Positions 1-7,717 of a DNA stretch of 38,106 nt are shown piece by piece (within the stretch, counting starts at the first letter, position 1; every line of letters begins with the position of its first letter). The notes below the pieces were generated by a model. The model ran no database searches. It was not told the DNA's origin and was given only the letters and a program-made list of their open reading frames with translations. Location: contig NVTG01000018.1 of NCBI GenBank assembly GCA_002401495.1, positions 1 to 38,106 of the forward strand, given 5' to 3'. This DNA comes from Candidatus Kaiserbacteria bacterium (GTDB lineage Bacteria > Patescibacteria > Paceibacteria > UBA9973 > UBA2100). Both the position numbers and the translations under genes were made by a program.

Positions 1-507
1 TTCATTTAAATATAGTTCTAAAATTTCATCTTTTTCTAGGATACGCTCTATCTTTAAAGCCAAAATCCATTCCTTAACCTTTCTTGAGATCTTTTTGTCT
101 GTAGTTAGCAGTGTGTTTTTAATAACCTGCTGAGTAATTGTCGATGCTCCTTGTCCACCCAATAGATTCCCTTCTGTTAGGTTATCGAAAACCGCTTTTA
201 ATATTCTAGCTGGACGAATTCCATTGTGTTCGTAAAATTCAGCGTCTTCAATAGCAATACTTGCGTTTTTTAAGTGACGAGATATTTCTCCAAGAGGAAC
301 AACCGTTCGTCTAATGTCTTCGTGAAGATCGAAAAGAAGGACGTCTCCAGTTCGGTCGTAAATTTTAGTTGATTGAGTAACTGTACGACTATCAAAACCG
401 TCCAAGGTAGGAATTTCAAGAGTCGCTACCCATATAAAAGAGGCGCTTAGGACGAATAATCCTAGGGCCATACAAACAACGAAAATATTACGTATTTTAT
501 GCTTCAT
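1..507 (-). CDS. Class A penicillin-binding protein, N-terminal part (runs off window)
   Basis: Peptidoglycan glycosyltransferase that polymerises lipid II outside the membrane. The 169 visible residues run from the start at 507 to the window edge without a stop. They show a short cytoplasmic N-terminus, one membrane anchor (about residues 7-28), and the GT51 transglycosylase signature: EDAEFYEHNGI with the catalytic Glu, then GGQGASTITQQVIKN, then KDEILELYLNE. The transpeptidase domain would lie beyond position 1. An in-frame ATG at 525 could add six residues. It is divergent from tyrS. The family is clear; mrcA/ponA-type naming is not decided by this fragment. Confidence 0.9.
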   Translation of the reverse strand, partial: MKHKIRNIFVVCMALGLFVLSASFIWVATLEIPTLDGFDSRTVTQSTKIYDRTGDVLLFDLHEDIRRTVVPLGEISRHLKNASIAIEDAEFYEHNGIRPARILKAVFDNLTEGNLLGGQGASTITQQVIKNTLLTTDKKISRKVKEWILALKIERILEKDEILELYLNE

Positions 508-542
508 TAAATAAAACGGTACCATGAAAGATTAATTTGGTG

Positions 543-548
543 TAGTAT
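543..548 (+). promoter_or_regulatory. -10 element of tyrS, leaderless type
   Basis: TAGTAT ends six bases before the tyrS ATG at 555 and no Shine-Dalgarno is present. Transcription would start at or next to the A of the start codon. Confidence 0.6.
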
Positions 549-554
549 TTACGC

Positions 555-1754
555 ATGTTTTCGTTTAAACAAAAAATAGATACAGACGAGAGGAAAATTG
601 ACGAACTACTAACTAGAGGAGTAGATGAAGTAATTCATAAAGAGAGCCTAAAGAAGAAACTTCTCTCAGGGAAAAAATTAAGAATTAAGTTAGGAATTGA
701 TCCAACAAGTCCTAATCTCCACCTTGGACGCGCAGTCCCTCTTCTTAAATTAAGAGACTTTCAAAAATTAGGGCACCAAATAGTTTTAATCATTGGGGAT
801 GGCACCGGAGTTGTTGGAGACACTTCAGATAAAGACAGTGAACGTCCAATGCTTAGCAAGAGCGATGTTGAAAACAACATGAAGACATATTTTGAACAAG
901 CGGGTGCAGTTTTGGATATGGGGAAGGTTGAAAAGAGAAGAAATTCAGAATGGCTGCATAAATTAACCTATGTAGAAATTGGAGAACACGCAAATCAATT
1001 TTCAGTAGCCGACTTTACCGCCAGAGAGAATATTAAAAAAAGATTAGACGAAGGAAAGAGGGTTTCCCTTCGTGAAATGTTATACCCGCTTATGCAGGGA
1101 TACGACAGTGTTGCAATTGAAGCGGACGTTGAGCTTGGCGGTACTGACCAGAGGTTTAACCTCCTTGCAGGAAGAGAACTCCAAGAACATTTTAAACAAG
1201 AACGACAAGATATTGTAATGACACCATTAATTAATGGAACTGATGGTAGAAAAATGAGTTCAAGCTGGGGCAACACTGTTAATTTAACGGAAGAGCCTGG
1301 TGAAATGTACGGAAAAGTGATGAGTACAAATGACGATGTGATGCCGATGTACTTTACCAACCTTACAAGGATTCCAATTGAAGAGGTTGAGGAAATAATT
1401 AAAGGTATTAAAGAAGGAACAGTGAGTATGCGTGACACTAAGATGCGCCTTGCACACGAAATCGTTTCTATTTTCCATGATTCTGAAAAAGCAGACGTTG
1501 CTCAAAAGCAATTCGTTGATAAATTTCAAAGGAAAGAGACGCCTGATGACGTAAAGAAAGTTTCTGGCGGAGGATTGTTAGTCGATGTATTTTTGAAAGA
1601 AGGAACGGTTGAATCAAAAACAGATTTCAAAAGATTAGTTGGAGACGGTGCTATCACAAATCAAACTACAAACGAGAAAGTAAGTGATATAGAAGCTCCT
1701 GCCACTAAGGGAGTGTACAAGATAGGGAAGCATAGATTTATCGAAATAATTTAA
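555..1754 (+). CDS. tyrS: Tyrosyl-tRNA synthetase
   Basis: Charges tRNA-Tyr with tyrosine in the cytoplasm. The 399-residue length is normal for bacterial TyrRS. Class I signatures are visible: HLGR at about residues 56-59 (HIGH motif) and KMSSS at 233-237, with GYDSVAIEADVELGGTDQRFN between them for tyrosine and ATP binding. The C-terminal 65 residues look like an S4 RNA-binding domain (KTDFKRLVGDGAITNQTT). The start at 555 fits the family N-terminus and sits six bases after a TAGTAT -10 element, so the message is probably leaderless. A terminator follows the stop directly. Single-gene transcript. Confidence 0.96.
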   Translation: MFSFKQKIDTDERKIDELLTRGVDEVIHKESLKKKLLSGKKLRIKLGIDPTSPNLHLGRAVPLLKLRDFQKLGHQIVLIIGDGTGVVGDTSDKDSERPMLSKSDVENNMKTYFEQAGAVLDMGKVEKRRNSEWLHKLTYVEIGEHANQFSVADFTARENIKKRLDEGKRVSLREMLYPLMQGYDSVAIEADVELGGTDQRFNLLAGRELQEHFKQERQDIVMTPLINGTDGRKMSSSWGNTVNLTEEPGEMYGKVMSTNDDVMPMYFTNLTRIPIEEVEEIIKGIKEGTVSMRDTKMRLAHEIVSIFHDSEKADVAQKQFVDKFQRKETPDDVKKVSGGGLLVDVFLKEGTVESKTDFKRLVGDGAITNQTTNEKVSDIEAPATKGVYKIGKHRFIEII

Positions 1755-1758
1755 AAAG

Positions 1759-1780
1759 CCCAGGTAACCCTGGGTTTTTT
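1759..1780 (+). terminator. Intrinsic terminator of tyrS
   Basis: Stem CCCAGG/CCTGGG (1759-1764 with 1769-1774), a four-base loop and six T. It starts five bases after the tyrS stop. Confidence 0.85.
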
Positions 1781-1781
1781 A

Positions 1782-1934
1782 TTAGTCCTCCTCGTTATTA
1801 AACGGTTTTTCTGGGATATCATCTTTTTCCTCATCTCCCCAGGCTTCTTCTTCATTGTCTTCATCAATTTCTTTTTCTTCGCCGGAGAATGATTTATCAA
1901 AGGCATCTTCTAGGTTGTTTTCTTCTTCTTGCAT
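1782..1934 (-). CDS. Small acidic protein of unknown function (50 aa)
   Basis: Open frame of 50 residues from ATG at 1934 to TAA at 1782. It begins MQEEENNLEDAFDKSFSGEE and is about 45% Asp plus Glu, with one Trp (EEEAWGDEEKDD). No signal peptide or membrane segment is present, so it should be cytoplasmic and probably disordered. It lies about 90 bases downstream of ruvC on the same strand and tail-to-tail with tyrS, its stop directly against the tyrS terminator. No domain is recognised. Acidic mini-proteins of this kind are frequent in Parcubacteria, but a role cannot be read from the sequence. The frame could be spurious, though the strong charge pattern argues against chance. Confidence 0.6.
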   Translation of the reverse strand: MQEEENNLEDAFDKSFSGEEKEIDEDNEEEAWGDEEKDDIPEKPFNNEED

Positions 1935-2024
1935 ATATTTTGTTTATTTAAGTGCAATTTGTACCAAAATTACGACTACTTTTCAAGTGGTGATAAGTTG
2001 TGGACATCTATGTATAAGTTATAT

Positions 2025-2495
2025 CTATCTGTGTATAGCGCTGTGGGTAAGTGCCACCGCAATCGCATCATACTCATCATCTAAGCGAATCTCCTTGTGG
2101 ATATCTATTAAATGATGAAGCATGGTGGCAACTTCTTTTTTACTAGCCCTGCCGGAGCCACCAACGGCTGCTTTTATTTGAGGTGGTGTGTATTCAAAAA
2201 CTTCTAAGCCATTTTGTTTTGCAACAAAAATAATTACTCCTCTTACTGCTGCAACATCCATTGCGGTCTTTTGGTTTGTGTTAAAAAACACGTTCTCTAG
2301 CGCTACGTGCTCAGGCTTATGGGTTTTCATGACACTCCCAAGACGTTCTCCCAATAGATTTAGTCTTGCATGGAACGAAAGAGAAGATTCAGTTTGAAAA
2401 CATTCGCTATGGATTAATTTTTCCTTCTTATCTGTCTTTTCAATCACTGAGATTCCTAGTCGTTCGTATCCAGGATCTATTCCCATTATTCTCAT
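2025..2495 (-). CDS. ruvC: Crossover junction endodeoxyribonuclease RuvC
   Basis: Holliday-junction resolvase that nicks four-way junctions held by RuvAB. The 156 residues are slightly short against about 170 in E. coli. The four acidic catalytic positions can be seen: Asp7 in MGIDPGYERLG, Glu in HVALENVFFNTN, and the DD..D pair in LDDEYDAIAVALTH near the C-terminus. The start ATG overlaps the yebC stop by four bases (ATGA), so translation is coupled to yebC. An alternative start three codons in (MGIDPG) is possible. The ruvC-yebC pairing is common in bacteria, while ruvA and ruvB lie elsewhere in this window. Confidence 0.94.
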   Translation of the reverse strand: MRIMGIDPGYERLGISVIEKTDKKEKLIHSECFQTESSLSFHARLNLLGERLGSVMKTHKPEHVALENVFFNTNQKTAMDVAAVRGVIIFVAKQNGLEVFEYTPPQIKAAVGGSGRASKKEVATMLHHLIDIHKEIRLDDEYDAIAVALTHSAIHR

Positions 2496-3028
2496 GAAGC
2501 GTTGGTGTACACATTTTGTACATCGTCGTGATCATCTAATGTTTCGATAAGCTTTTCTAACTTTTCTCCGTCGTTTTCTGTAATTTCAACAGTACTGTTG
2601 GGCTCATACCCACCCCCAGGGGAGGCTGTGAAGGCCCAGGCAGCGCTTCCAGGTGTTGCTAGTTCATAGCTACCAAGTTTAGACAGCAGGTGACGCATTT
2701 CGGCTGCGGTGCGGTTCTTATTATCGCTAACAAGATCAATTAAAATGGCAGTTCCTCCTGGTCCGTACATTTCATACGTCATTGCCTCAAGGTTAGCGGT
2801 TTCTGAAGAAGTTCCTTTAGCAATTGCGCGATCAATATTGTCGTTAGGCATATTAACTCCTCTTGCTGAGTCTATTGCGGCGCGCAATCCGGCGGATGTT
2901 ACATCGCCGTTTGCCTTCTTGGATTCGATTGCGATAAGGCGAGCCATTTTTCCAAATACCTTACTTCTAGCAGAGTCCGTTGCTGCTTTTTTGTGTTTAA
3001 TTTTTGACCATTTATTGTGACCTGACAT
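2492..3028 (-). CDS. yebC: YebC/PmpR family protein, internally shortened
   Basis: YebC/TACO1 family, known as a DNA-binding regulator or as a ribosome-associated factor that relieves stalling at proline runs. The N-terminal three-helix domain (MSGHNKWSKIKHKKAATDSA) and the segment MYGPGGTAILIDLVSDNKNRTAAEMRHLLSKLG are well conserved. After GSAAWAF, however, only about 45 residues remain and they jump to the family C-terminus (KLIETLDDHDDVQNVYTN). About 60-70 residues of the usual 240-250 are missing internally. Both ends are conserved, so this looks like domain loss and not a truncation or frameshift. First gene of the yebC-ruvC pair. Confidence 0.92.
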   Translation of the reverse strand: MSGHNKWSKIKHKKAATDSARSKVFGKMARLIAIESKKANGDVTSAGLRAAIDSARGVNMPNDNIDRAIAKGTSSETANLEAMTYEMYGPGGTAILIDLVSDNKNRTAAEMRHLLSKLGSYELATPGSAAWAFTASPGGGYEPNSTVEITENDGEKLEKLIETLDDHDDVQNVYTNAS

Positions 3029-3127
3029 ATTGATTAGAGTTTACACAAAAAAGTCCAACGAGGAAAGACTTGATAATTACTCTTGCGTTTGATAACGTGC
3101 CGACAGACAACAAAAAGGGAAATAACT

Positions 3128-3613
3128 ATGCTTAAACAAAAATTCGATCGCAGGCAGCTGGCTGCTTTGGACGGAGCAAGCACATACGATGAACTTGCGA
3201 AGGTTGCCTTAGGGCAGATGAGAATGCTTATCGTAGCGTGGGGGCAAAAATTGGACATGGTGTGCGGGCCAATTTCTACCGGCGGCCTTGGAACTAAAGA
3301 ACTAAATATTCTTCGTTTCATTGAAACTATTGATACTTTGAGGTCGCATGACTATCCAATCTTCAGCCAAATTCCGTATGAAGAAGCAATTTGGAGGATT
3401 CAGCGCCAAATTCGCACAAGTTCTGGCGACAACTCTTACGACTACAGCCTTCTTGAGCAGTTTTATCGGCCAGTATTTTCATCAGGTTTGGTGAAAAGGA
3501 TGCATTTCATACCAGGATCGACAATGTCCGAGGGCTCTTCGTGGGAACACGGCGTGGCCATGGAACTGGGAATTGAAAGAAGCTATCTCGGAAACAACCG
3601 GCTCCCTCTTTAG
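3128..3613 (+). CDS. Nucleoside 2-deoxyribosyltransferase-like protein (DUF4406-type)
   Basis: 161 residues from ATG 3128, preceded by a purine-rich AAAAAGGGAAA at a Shine-Dalgarno-like distance. A start at 3083 would only add an unlikely leader. Motifs: MVCGPISTGGLGTKELN near residues 43-59 (nucleotide-binding loop), then FIPGSTMSEGSSWEHGVAMELGI near the C-terminus, whose Glu in WEHGVA matches the catalytic Glu region of N-deoxyribosyltransferases. Families of this shape recur in CPR genomes. The substrate is unknown; nucleotide salvage or hydrolysis is an inference. It is a single gene with its own terminator and looks unlike its neighbours in having a ribosome-binding site and more mixed codons. 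Confidence 0.7.
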   Translation: MLKQKFDRRQLAALDGASTYDELAKVALGQMRMLIVAWGQKLDMVCGPISTGGLGTKELNILRFIETIDTLRSHDYPIFSQIPYEEAIWRIQRQIRTSSGDNSYDYSLLEQFYRPVFSSGLVKRMHFIPGSTMSEGSSWEHGVAMELGIERSYLGNNRLPL

Positions 3614-3621
3614 AAAGATTT

Positions 3622-3659
3622 ATTAAGGCCCTGCAGTTTTGTAGGGCCTTAATCTTTTT
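3622..3659 (+). terminator. Intrinsic terminator
   Basis: An 11-bp perfect stem (3622-3632 with 3643-3653, ATTAAGGCCCT/AGGGCCTTAAT) followed by CTTTTT, directly after the deoxyribosyltransferase-like gene. Confidence 0.85.
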
Positions 3660-3688
3660 GTAACCTTTAAGTTAAGGAGTGGTATAAT
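3658..3688 (+). promoter_or_regulatory. Promoter for the two small genes at 3716 and 3934
   Basis: Consensus -10 TATAAT at 3683-3688 with a weak -35 (TTGTAA, 3658-3663, spacing 19). Transcription would start near 3695, giving a leader of about 20 bases. Confidence 0.55.
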
Positions 3689-3715
3689 TGAGCCATTAGA
3701 ATTTAAATAATTTAT

Positions 3716-3907
3716 ATGGAAAAAGGAGAAAAAATTACTATAACCGGTGGAGAGATGAACACCGAAGGAATCAATGAGCCGGAAAACTTAGGGGAGGCAT
3801 TGGACAATGCAATGGGACGGGAAAAACAAGTTATTCCTAACGTTGAGGTTGTTGAAGAAGTTAGAACTCCGTTAGATGATGTGCTTGATAACTTGATGCA
3901 GAGATAA
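3716..3907 (+). CDS. Small hypothetical protein (63 aa)
   Basis: 63-residue soluble, acidic protein beginning MEKGEKITITGGEMNTEGIN and ending PLDDVLDNLMQR. There is no signal peptide, membrane segment or known motif. The two halves look like disordered N-terminus plus a short amphipathic C-terminal helix. It follows a consensus TATAAT promoter and is 26 bases ahead of another small gene on the same strand, so the two probably share a transcript. Function not recognised. Support is the promoter, ORF position and charge pattern only. Confidence 0.55.
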   Translation: MEKGEKITITGGEMNTEGINEPENLGEALDNAMGREKQVIPNVEVVEEVRTPLDDVLDNLMQR

Positions 3908-3933
3908 CATCACTTCGAGCAAAGAGTATTAAT

Positions 3934-4194
3934 TTGAGCGATCTAAGATTGCAAGCCATTGTCCCATTGGTAAAAAAATTGGAGGAGAATAAAGATCTCG
4001 GCGGATTAGAAAAACTAAATCGTACAATTGAAGATACTTTTGGCGATACTTCAGGAGACTCCTATTTGGATGAAGACAAAAGGCGCACGCTTGCTCATGG
4101 TGTAGACGCCATACGCAATATTAAAGATGCTGACAAGCAAGAGGGCGAAGACACTTCCATACAGTCCCTACTCGATGGAATATCAAATCTCTAA
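3934..4194 (+). CDS. Small hypothetical protein (86 aa, TTG start)
   Basis: 86 residues, starting at TTG 3934 ([20 protein letters not shown]), mostly predicted helical and acidic, with a heptad-like stretch [25 protein letters not shown]. No membrane segment or signal. The stop overlaps the ruvB stop region tail-to-tail by four bases. It is probably co-transcribed with the 63-residue gene upstream. No family is recognised. The TTG start is the best available; no in-frame ATG lies upstream. Confidence 0.5.
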   Translation: MSDLRLQAIVPLVKKLEENKDLGGLEKLNRTIEDTFGDTSGDSYLDEDKRRTLAHGVDAIRNIKDADKQEGEDTSIQSLLDGISNL

Positions 4195-5192
4195 TCCTTC
4201 TGCAGCCTCCTAGGAACTTCTAAATTAAGATGTTCGTACGCACGCGCGGTCGCCATTCTTCCTCTTGGTGTTCTCTCAAGAAGTCCAAGTTGAATTAAAT
4301 ATGGTTCGTGTACGTCTTCTATTGTACTTTCCTCCTCAGAGGTTGCGGCGGAGAGTGTTTTTAAACCTACTGGTCCTCCTTTAAATTTATCTATAATTAC
4401 TCTAAGTATTTCTCTGTCGGAGTTGTTCAATCCAAGGTCATCAACATCTAACAATTTCAATGCTTTGTTTGCAGTTTCTTTATCTAGCTTATTTTTGTGA
4501 ACTTGGGCAAAATCTCGGCACCTCTTTAAAAGAAAGTTTGCAGTTCTCGGTGTAAAACGACTACGCTTTGCAATTTCCTGTAAGGCTTCCTCTTCAATTT
4601 CAACTCCAAGTATTTTAGCTGATCGTTGAATGATTTCACGTATTTCATCTTCCTTATAATATTCAAGACGGAAAGTTCCTCCAGAGAACCTGCTTCTAAG
4701 TGGGCTTGAGATGCCCGAGACTTGAGTAGTTGCTGCAATTAAAGTGAACGCCGGTAGTTCTAGTTGTATTGTTCTAGCTGAAGGTCCCTTCCCGATAATA
4801 ATATCAAGCACACCTGACTCCATGGCAGGGTAGAGGACTTCTTCAATGTTCTTGTTCAGTCGATGAATCTCGTCGATAAAGAGAATGTCTTTCTCTCCGA
4901 GGTTTGTAAGGATGGATGCAAGGTCTCCAACCTTGTCTATAGCAGGGCCCGAGGTAATACGAATTTGTGAGCCACTTTCATGTGCTATTAAGTGTGCAAG
5001 AGTAGTCTTTCCTAGTCCTGGAGGACCATAAAAGAGAATATGTTCGGGTGGTTGCTCTCTTTCACTAGCAGCACGAAGAAGAATAGAGAGGTTTTCCTTT
5101 ATTCTTTTTTGACCAATATACTCGTCCCATTTATCAGGACGTAGTGTCTTATCTAAGAAAATATCAGTATTATCGTCTTTTGGGGTTGACAT
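4191..5192 (-). CDS. ruvB: Holliday junction branch migration ATPase RuvB
   Basis: Hexameric AAA+ motor that drives branch migration with RuvA. With the start at ATG 5192 ([12 protein letters not shown]) it has 333 residues, the usual RuvB length. Visible: [12 protein letters not shown], Walker [10 protein letters not shown] at about 56-64, Walker [11 protein letters not shown], sensor I LIAATT, SPLRSRF with the arginine finger region, and a C-terminal winged helix ([14 protein letters not shown]). The frame stays open upstream to 5312, but those 40 residues match nothing in RuvB and lie over a structured RNA on the other strand, so they were excluded. The gene is not next to ruvA or ruvC here. 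Confidence 0.95.
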   Translation of the reverse strand: MSTPKDDNTDIFLDKTLRPDKWDEYIGQKRIKENLSILLRAASEREQPPEHILFYGPPGLGKTTLAHLIAHESGSQIRITSGPAIDKVGDLASILTNLGEKDILFIDEIHRLNKNIEEVLYPAMESGVLDIIIGKGPSARTIQLELPAFTLIAATTQVSGISSPLRSRFSGGTFRLEYYKEDEIREIIQRSAKILGVEIEEEALQEIAKRSRFTPRTANFLLKRCRDFAQVHKNKLDKETANKALKLLDVDDLGLNNSDREILRVIIDKFKGGPVGLKTLSAATSEEESTIEDVHEPYLIQLGLLERTPRGRMATARAYEHLNLEVPRRLQKD

Positions 5193-5213
5193 ATGAATGT
5201 GGCGTGTTAATAT
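5186..5213 (+). promoter_or_regulatory. Strong sigma-70-type promoter for the structured RNA
   Basis: Perfect -35 TTGACA (5186-5191), 16-base spacer, -10 TAATAT (5208-5213). It points away from ruvB's body on the opposite strand and predicts a start near 5220, exactly at the base of the RNA's closing helix. It overlaps the ruvB start codon region. Confidence 0.65.
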
Positions 5214-5219
5214 ATTCGC

Positions 5220-5452
5220 AAGTTCATTTTCGGAGGCAAAATTCTCTAAGCGATGAGACTCCTGGTCAATAAGAGACTTTTCGGGGACGAAATGGTCTTG
5301 AGCTTTAGGCATGCGTCACAACTGACGTCTTTCTAAAGCTCAAGGCGCTGATTCCATCCTCAGATAAGCACTCGGCTTTGCTTTTTTGCAAAGTATCACT
5401 TAGAGAATTTTATTTCTGAAATGAAGAGCACCAACACTTGTTGGTGTTTTTT
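5220..5452 (+). ncRNA. Candidate structured ncRNA with 6S-like architecture
   Basis: No protein frame explains this stretch on the plus strand, yet it has a promoter, a foldable body and a terminator. The ends pair in a long closing helix: 13 perfect base pairs (5238-5250 with 5399-5411), flanked by a 7-bp block (5223-5229 with 5419-5425) and an inner GAT/ATC (5252-5254 with 5395-5397). A central open region follows, with a small hairpin on the 3' side (CTTTGC/GCAAAG, 5376-5393). At the top is a 12-bp apical stem (5297-5308 with 5333-5344) extended by CGTCA/TGACG. Closing stem, large central bubble with a 3' hairpin, and apical stem in about 205 nt are the layout of 6S RNA. The 6S identity is inference; an unrelated structured RNA fits equally. 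Confidence 0.6.
5429..5452 (+). terminator. Intrinsic terminator of the structured RNA
   Basis: Seven-bp stem CACCAAC/GTTGGTG (5429-5435 with 5440-5446), loop ACTT, then six T. Oriented on the plus strand, where no protein gene lies upstream, which is what draws attention to the RNA. Confidence 0.8.
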
Positions 5453-5505
5453 CATTCTGTATTCACCATAGCAGTGGGAGAGCACTTTGGAAAGTTGACG
5501 ATATA

Positions 5506-7200
5506 TTAGAACTCTTTTGTAGCGACCAGGTCTTCGTCTTCTATGTCTACAACTCTTGCTAATTCATCAAGCGAAGTTGTTCCTTGAAGAACTTTCACAA
5601 CACCGTCTTCAGCTAGTCTACGTATTCCTTGAGACCTAGATGCCTTCCATATATCTAATTCTGTTGGATTAGAGCGGACTGCCTTTTCAACATCTGCATC
5701 CATTTGAACCGCTTCATAAATAGCAACACGCCCTTTGTATCCGGAGTTTGCACACTCTTTACATCCGACCGCTTCCCACATTATATCTTTATTCTTTGGA
5801 ACATCTTCAGGGCGTGGAATGTTATGTAGAAGTTTGTCTATTTTTTCCCTTGCAACACCACGAATTGGGACACTCTTTTTACAATGTTCACAAAGTTTTC
5901 TCGCAAGCCTTTGTGCCATCGCTAAGTTAATAGCACTTCCCAAGATTTCAGGTTTAACTTCTAAATCAATTAGTCTGGGGAAGGTACCTGCTGCGTTGTT
6001 TGTGTGTAGGGTAGAGAAAACTAAGTGCCCGGTTAGCGCGGCATGAACCGCAGTTTTTGCTACTTCCGGATCCCTGATCTCTCCAACCATGATTACATCT
6101 GGGTCTTGTCTTAGAATACTGCGTAGACCCGAGGCAAAGGTATAGTCTTTAGCAATTTGTGTTTGAACTATTCCGTCTAGATGATACTCAACAGGGTTTT
6201 CTAGGGTGATAATTTTAATTCCAGGCTTGTTTACGGCAGTTAAAAAGGCATAAAGAGTTGTTGTCTTACCGGAACCAGTTGGTCCAGTATTTAGAATCAT
6301 TCCGTTTGGTTTTTTAATTTCGTCTAAAAACATTTGAAGAAGGAAAGGATCCATGTCTAGAGATTCAAGGGAGAGTCCCGTGGAAGAAGGGTCAAGAAGA
6401 CGAAGCACAACAGTTTCTCCTTCGCTTCCAGGAATTATTGATGTACGTATCTCCACTTCGTTTTTTGCAACCTTTACACTGAATCTTCCGTCTTGTGCTG
6501 CTGTTTTAACATTTAGTTTTAATCCTGAAAGTAGCTTTATTCTCGAAAGAAGAAGTTTGTAAGTTGGATGATCAAACTCTAGTAGATCAACTAAAATACC
6601 GTCTAAACGAAAACGAACACGTACTTTAGTTTCGGCTGGTTCTATATGAATGTCGGAGGCATGAAGTGCTAATCCTCCTCCGATTAATACCTCGAGTACA
6701 TGAGACACGCGGCGCGCCTTCTTACTATCAATACTTTCGTCAACATTCTTCCTCACGTCCTCAATACTTTTAAGGTTTTCCTTCATCTTTTCTATTTCAT
6801 CTGAGGAAATACTAAGAACACCACCTTCGCTCGCTGCAGCGTGAGAGAGATCTTTATAGTGATCCCATGCGTGCGATAGAGACTCACTTGAAACCATAAA
6901 TAGCCTTGCCTTGTATCCAAGTTTTTCTATTTCTTGAATTGCCTGAAGGGAATCCGCTCTACCAGGTGCGCGCATTGCAACGAAAAGCTTTTTGCCTATT
7001 TTTCTAAAGGGAGCTATCTCCATTTCACGCGCTGCTTTCTCGTCGATTAATCGTAGTGCATCGGTATCAATAGATAGGCGAGTGAGGTCTACGTACTCAA
7101 CACCATATTTAGTAGAAAGGGCCTTAGCAAGAGCTTCCTCTTCCTGTTCGTAGAGCTTTGCCAGCCGCTCATCTTGGTCTTTTTCATCAAATTGCACCAT
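5506..7200 (-). CDS. pilB: Type IV pilus assembly ATPase PilB (GspE family)
   Basis: Cytoplasmic hexameric ATPase that powers pilin polymerisation. With the start at 7200 it has 564 residues. An N-terminal MshEN/T2SSE-N domain (about 20-120) precedes the ATPase: Walker A GPTGSGKTTT at 306-315, Asp box, Walker B DPDVIMVGEIRD at 366-377, His box HAALTGHLVFSTLHT, and the zinc tetracysteine CEHC (437-440) and CKEC (480-483) typical of PilB/GspE. The open frame continues upstream to 7302, but that extension is hydrophobic, unlike the family, and overlaps the tsaE promoter. pilM, pilN and pilO lie about 19 kb away in this window. Confidence 0.95.
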   Translation of the reverse strand: MVQFDEKDQDERLAKLYEQEEEALAKALSTKYGVEYVDLTRLSIDTDALRLIDEKAAREMEIAPFRKIGKKLFVAMRAPGRADSLQAIQEIEKLGYKARLFMVSSESLSHAWDHYKDLSHAAASEGGVLSISSDEIEKMKENLKSIEDVRKNVDESIDSKKARRVSHVLEVLIGGGLALHASDIHIEPAETKVRVRFRLDGILVDLLEFDHPTYKLLLSRIKLLSGLKLNVKTAAQDGRFSVKVAKNEVEIRTSIIPGSEGETVVLRLLDPSSTGLSLESLDMDPFLLQMFLDEIKKPNGMILNTGPTGSGKTTTLYAFLTAVNKPGIKIITLENPVEYHLDGIVQTQIAKDYTFASGLRSILRQDPDVIMVGEIRDPEVAKTAVHAALTGHLVFSTLHTNNAAGTFPRLIDLEVKPEILGSAINLAMAQRLARKLCEHCKKSVPIRGVAREKIDKLLHNIPRPEDVPKNKDIMWEAVGCKECANSGYKGRVAIYEAVQMDADVEKAVRSNPTELDIWKASRSQGIRRLAEDGVVKVLQGTTSLDELARVVDIEDEDLVATKEF

Positions 7201-7269
7201 TGTATAGCTGAATTTTAGCATGCCGGTCAAGAAAAGAAGGAAAGCTATACACTGGTGTGGTGCCTTTGC

Positions 7270-7275
7270 TATACT
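7270..7275 (+). promoter_or_regulatory. -10 element of the tsaE-polA-holA operon, leaderless type
   Basis: TATACT ends seven bases before the tsaE ATG at 7283. No Shine-Dalgarno is present. Confidence 0.6.
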
Positions 7276-7282
7276 TACTATT

Positions 7283-7717
7283 ATGAGCGCGCAAGAATAC
7301 ACACTTGAGGAATTTGAGAATGAAGCAAAGCTTTTTCTTTCCCAGTTAAAACCAAACTTATCTACAGCTACGGTGCTTGCTCTTCACGGAGATCTTGGTG
7401 CTGGAAAAACTACTTTTGCACAAATCTTAGCAAAAGAACTTGGGGTATCTGAAAATATTGTAAGTCCTACTTTTATAATACAGAAAAGATATCCTCTAAA
7501 GGATCAAATCTTTAAACAATTAATTCATATCGATGCATATCGTCTCGAAAATCTTGAACAACTTAAAGTATTGGATTGGGATGAATTAGTATCTGACAAA
7601 GACAATCTAATAGTGGTGGAATGGCCGAAAAATGTTGACGGGCTTTTTGATGATGCCACACACCTTTACTTCTCCTACATAAACGAGGATACTCGTAGCA
7701 TAAGTTATGGCGAATAA
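7283..7717 (+). CDS. tsaE: tRNA threonylcarbamoyladenosine biosynthesis ATPase TsaE
   Basis: P-loop protein that works with TsaB and TsaD to make t6A37 in ANN-decoding tRNAs. 144 residues from ATG 7283. Walker A HGDLGAGKTTFAQILAKELG, then the TsaE signature VSPTFIIQKRYP, HIDAYRLEN, and the late VVEWPKNVD. The start was chosen because it sits seven bases after a TATACT -10 element and matches the family N-terminus; the frame open back to 7220 runs through the promoter. The 3' end overlaps polA by 11 bases, so the two are co-transcribed. Confidence 0.93.
   Translation: MSAQEYTLEEFENEAKLFLSQLKPNLSTATVLALHGDLGAGKTTFAQILAKELGVSENIVSPTFIIQKRYPLKDQIFKQLIHIDAYRLENLEQLKVLDWDELVSDKDNLIVVEWPKNVDGLFDDATHLYFSYINEDTRSISYGE

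Noticed and set aside
995..1438. 147-residue frame antisense to tyrS and other long antisense frames
   Set aside because: Shadow frames of conserved genes with low-complexity Ser/Leu composition.
1935..2060. Possible DnaA boxes or origin near repeated TGTGTATA/TTGTGGA words
   Set aside because: Only partial matches to TTATCCACA, no cluster and no dnaA or dnaN next to it; part of it is ruvC coding sequence.
5193..5312. 40-residue N-terminal extension of RuvB in the open frame
   Set aside because: It has no match to RuvB, the family start falls at 5192, and the stretch is explained by a structured RNA on the other strand.
7201..7302. Upstream extension of pilB
   Set aside because: Hydrophobic and unlike the family, and it covers the tsaE promoter and start.
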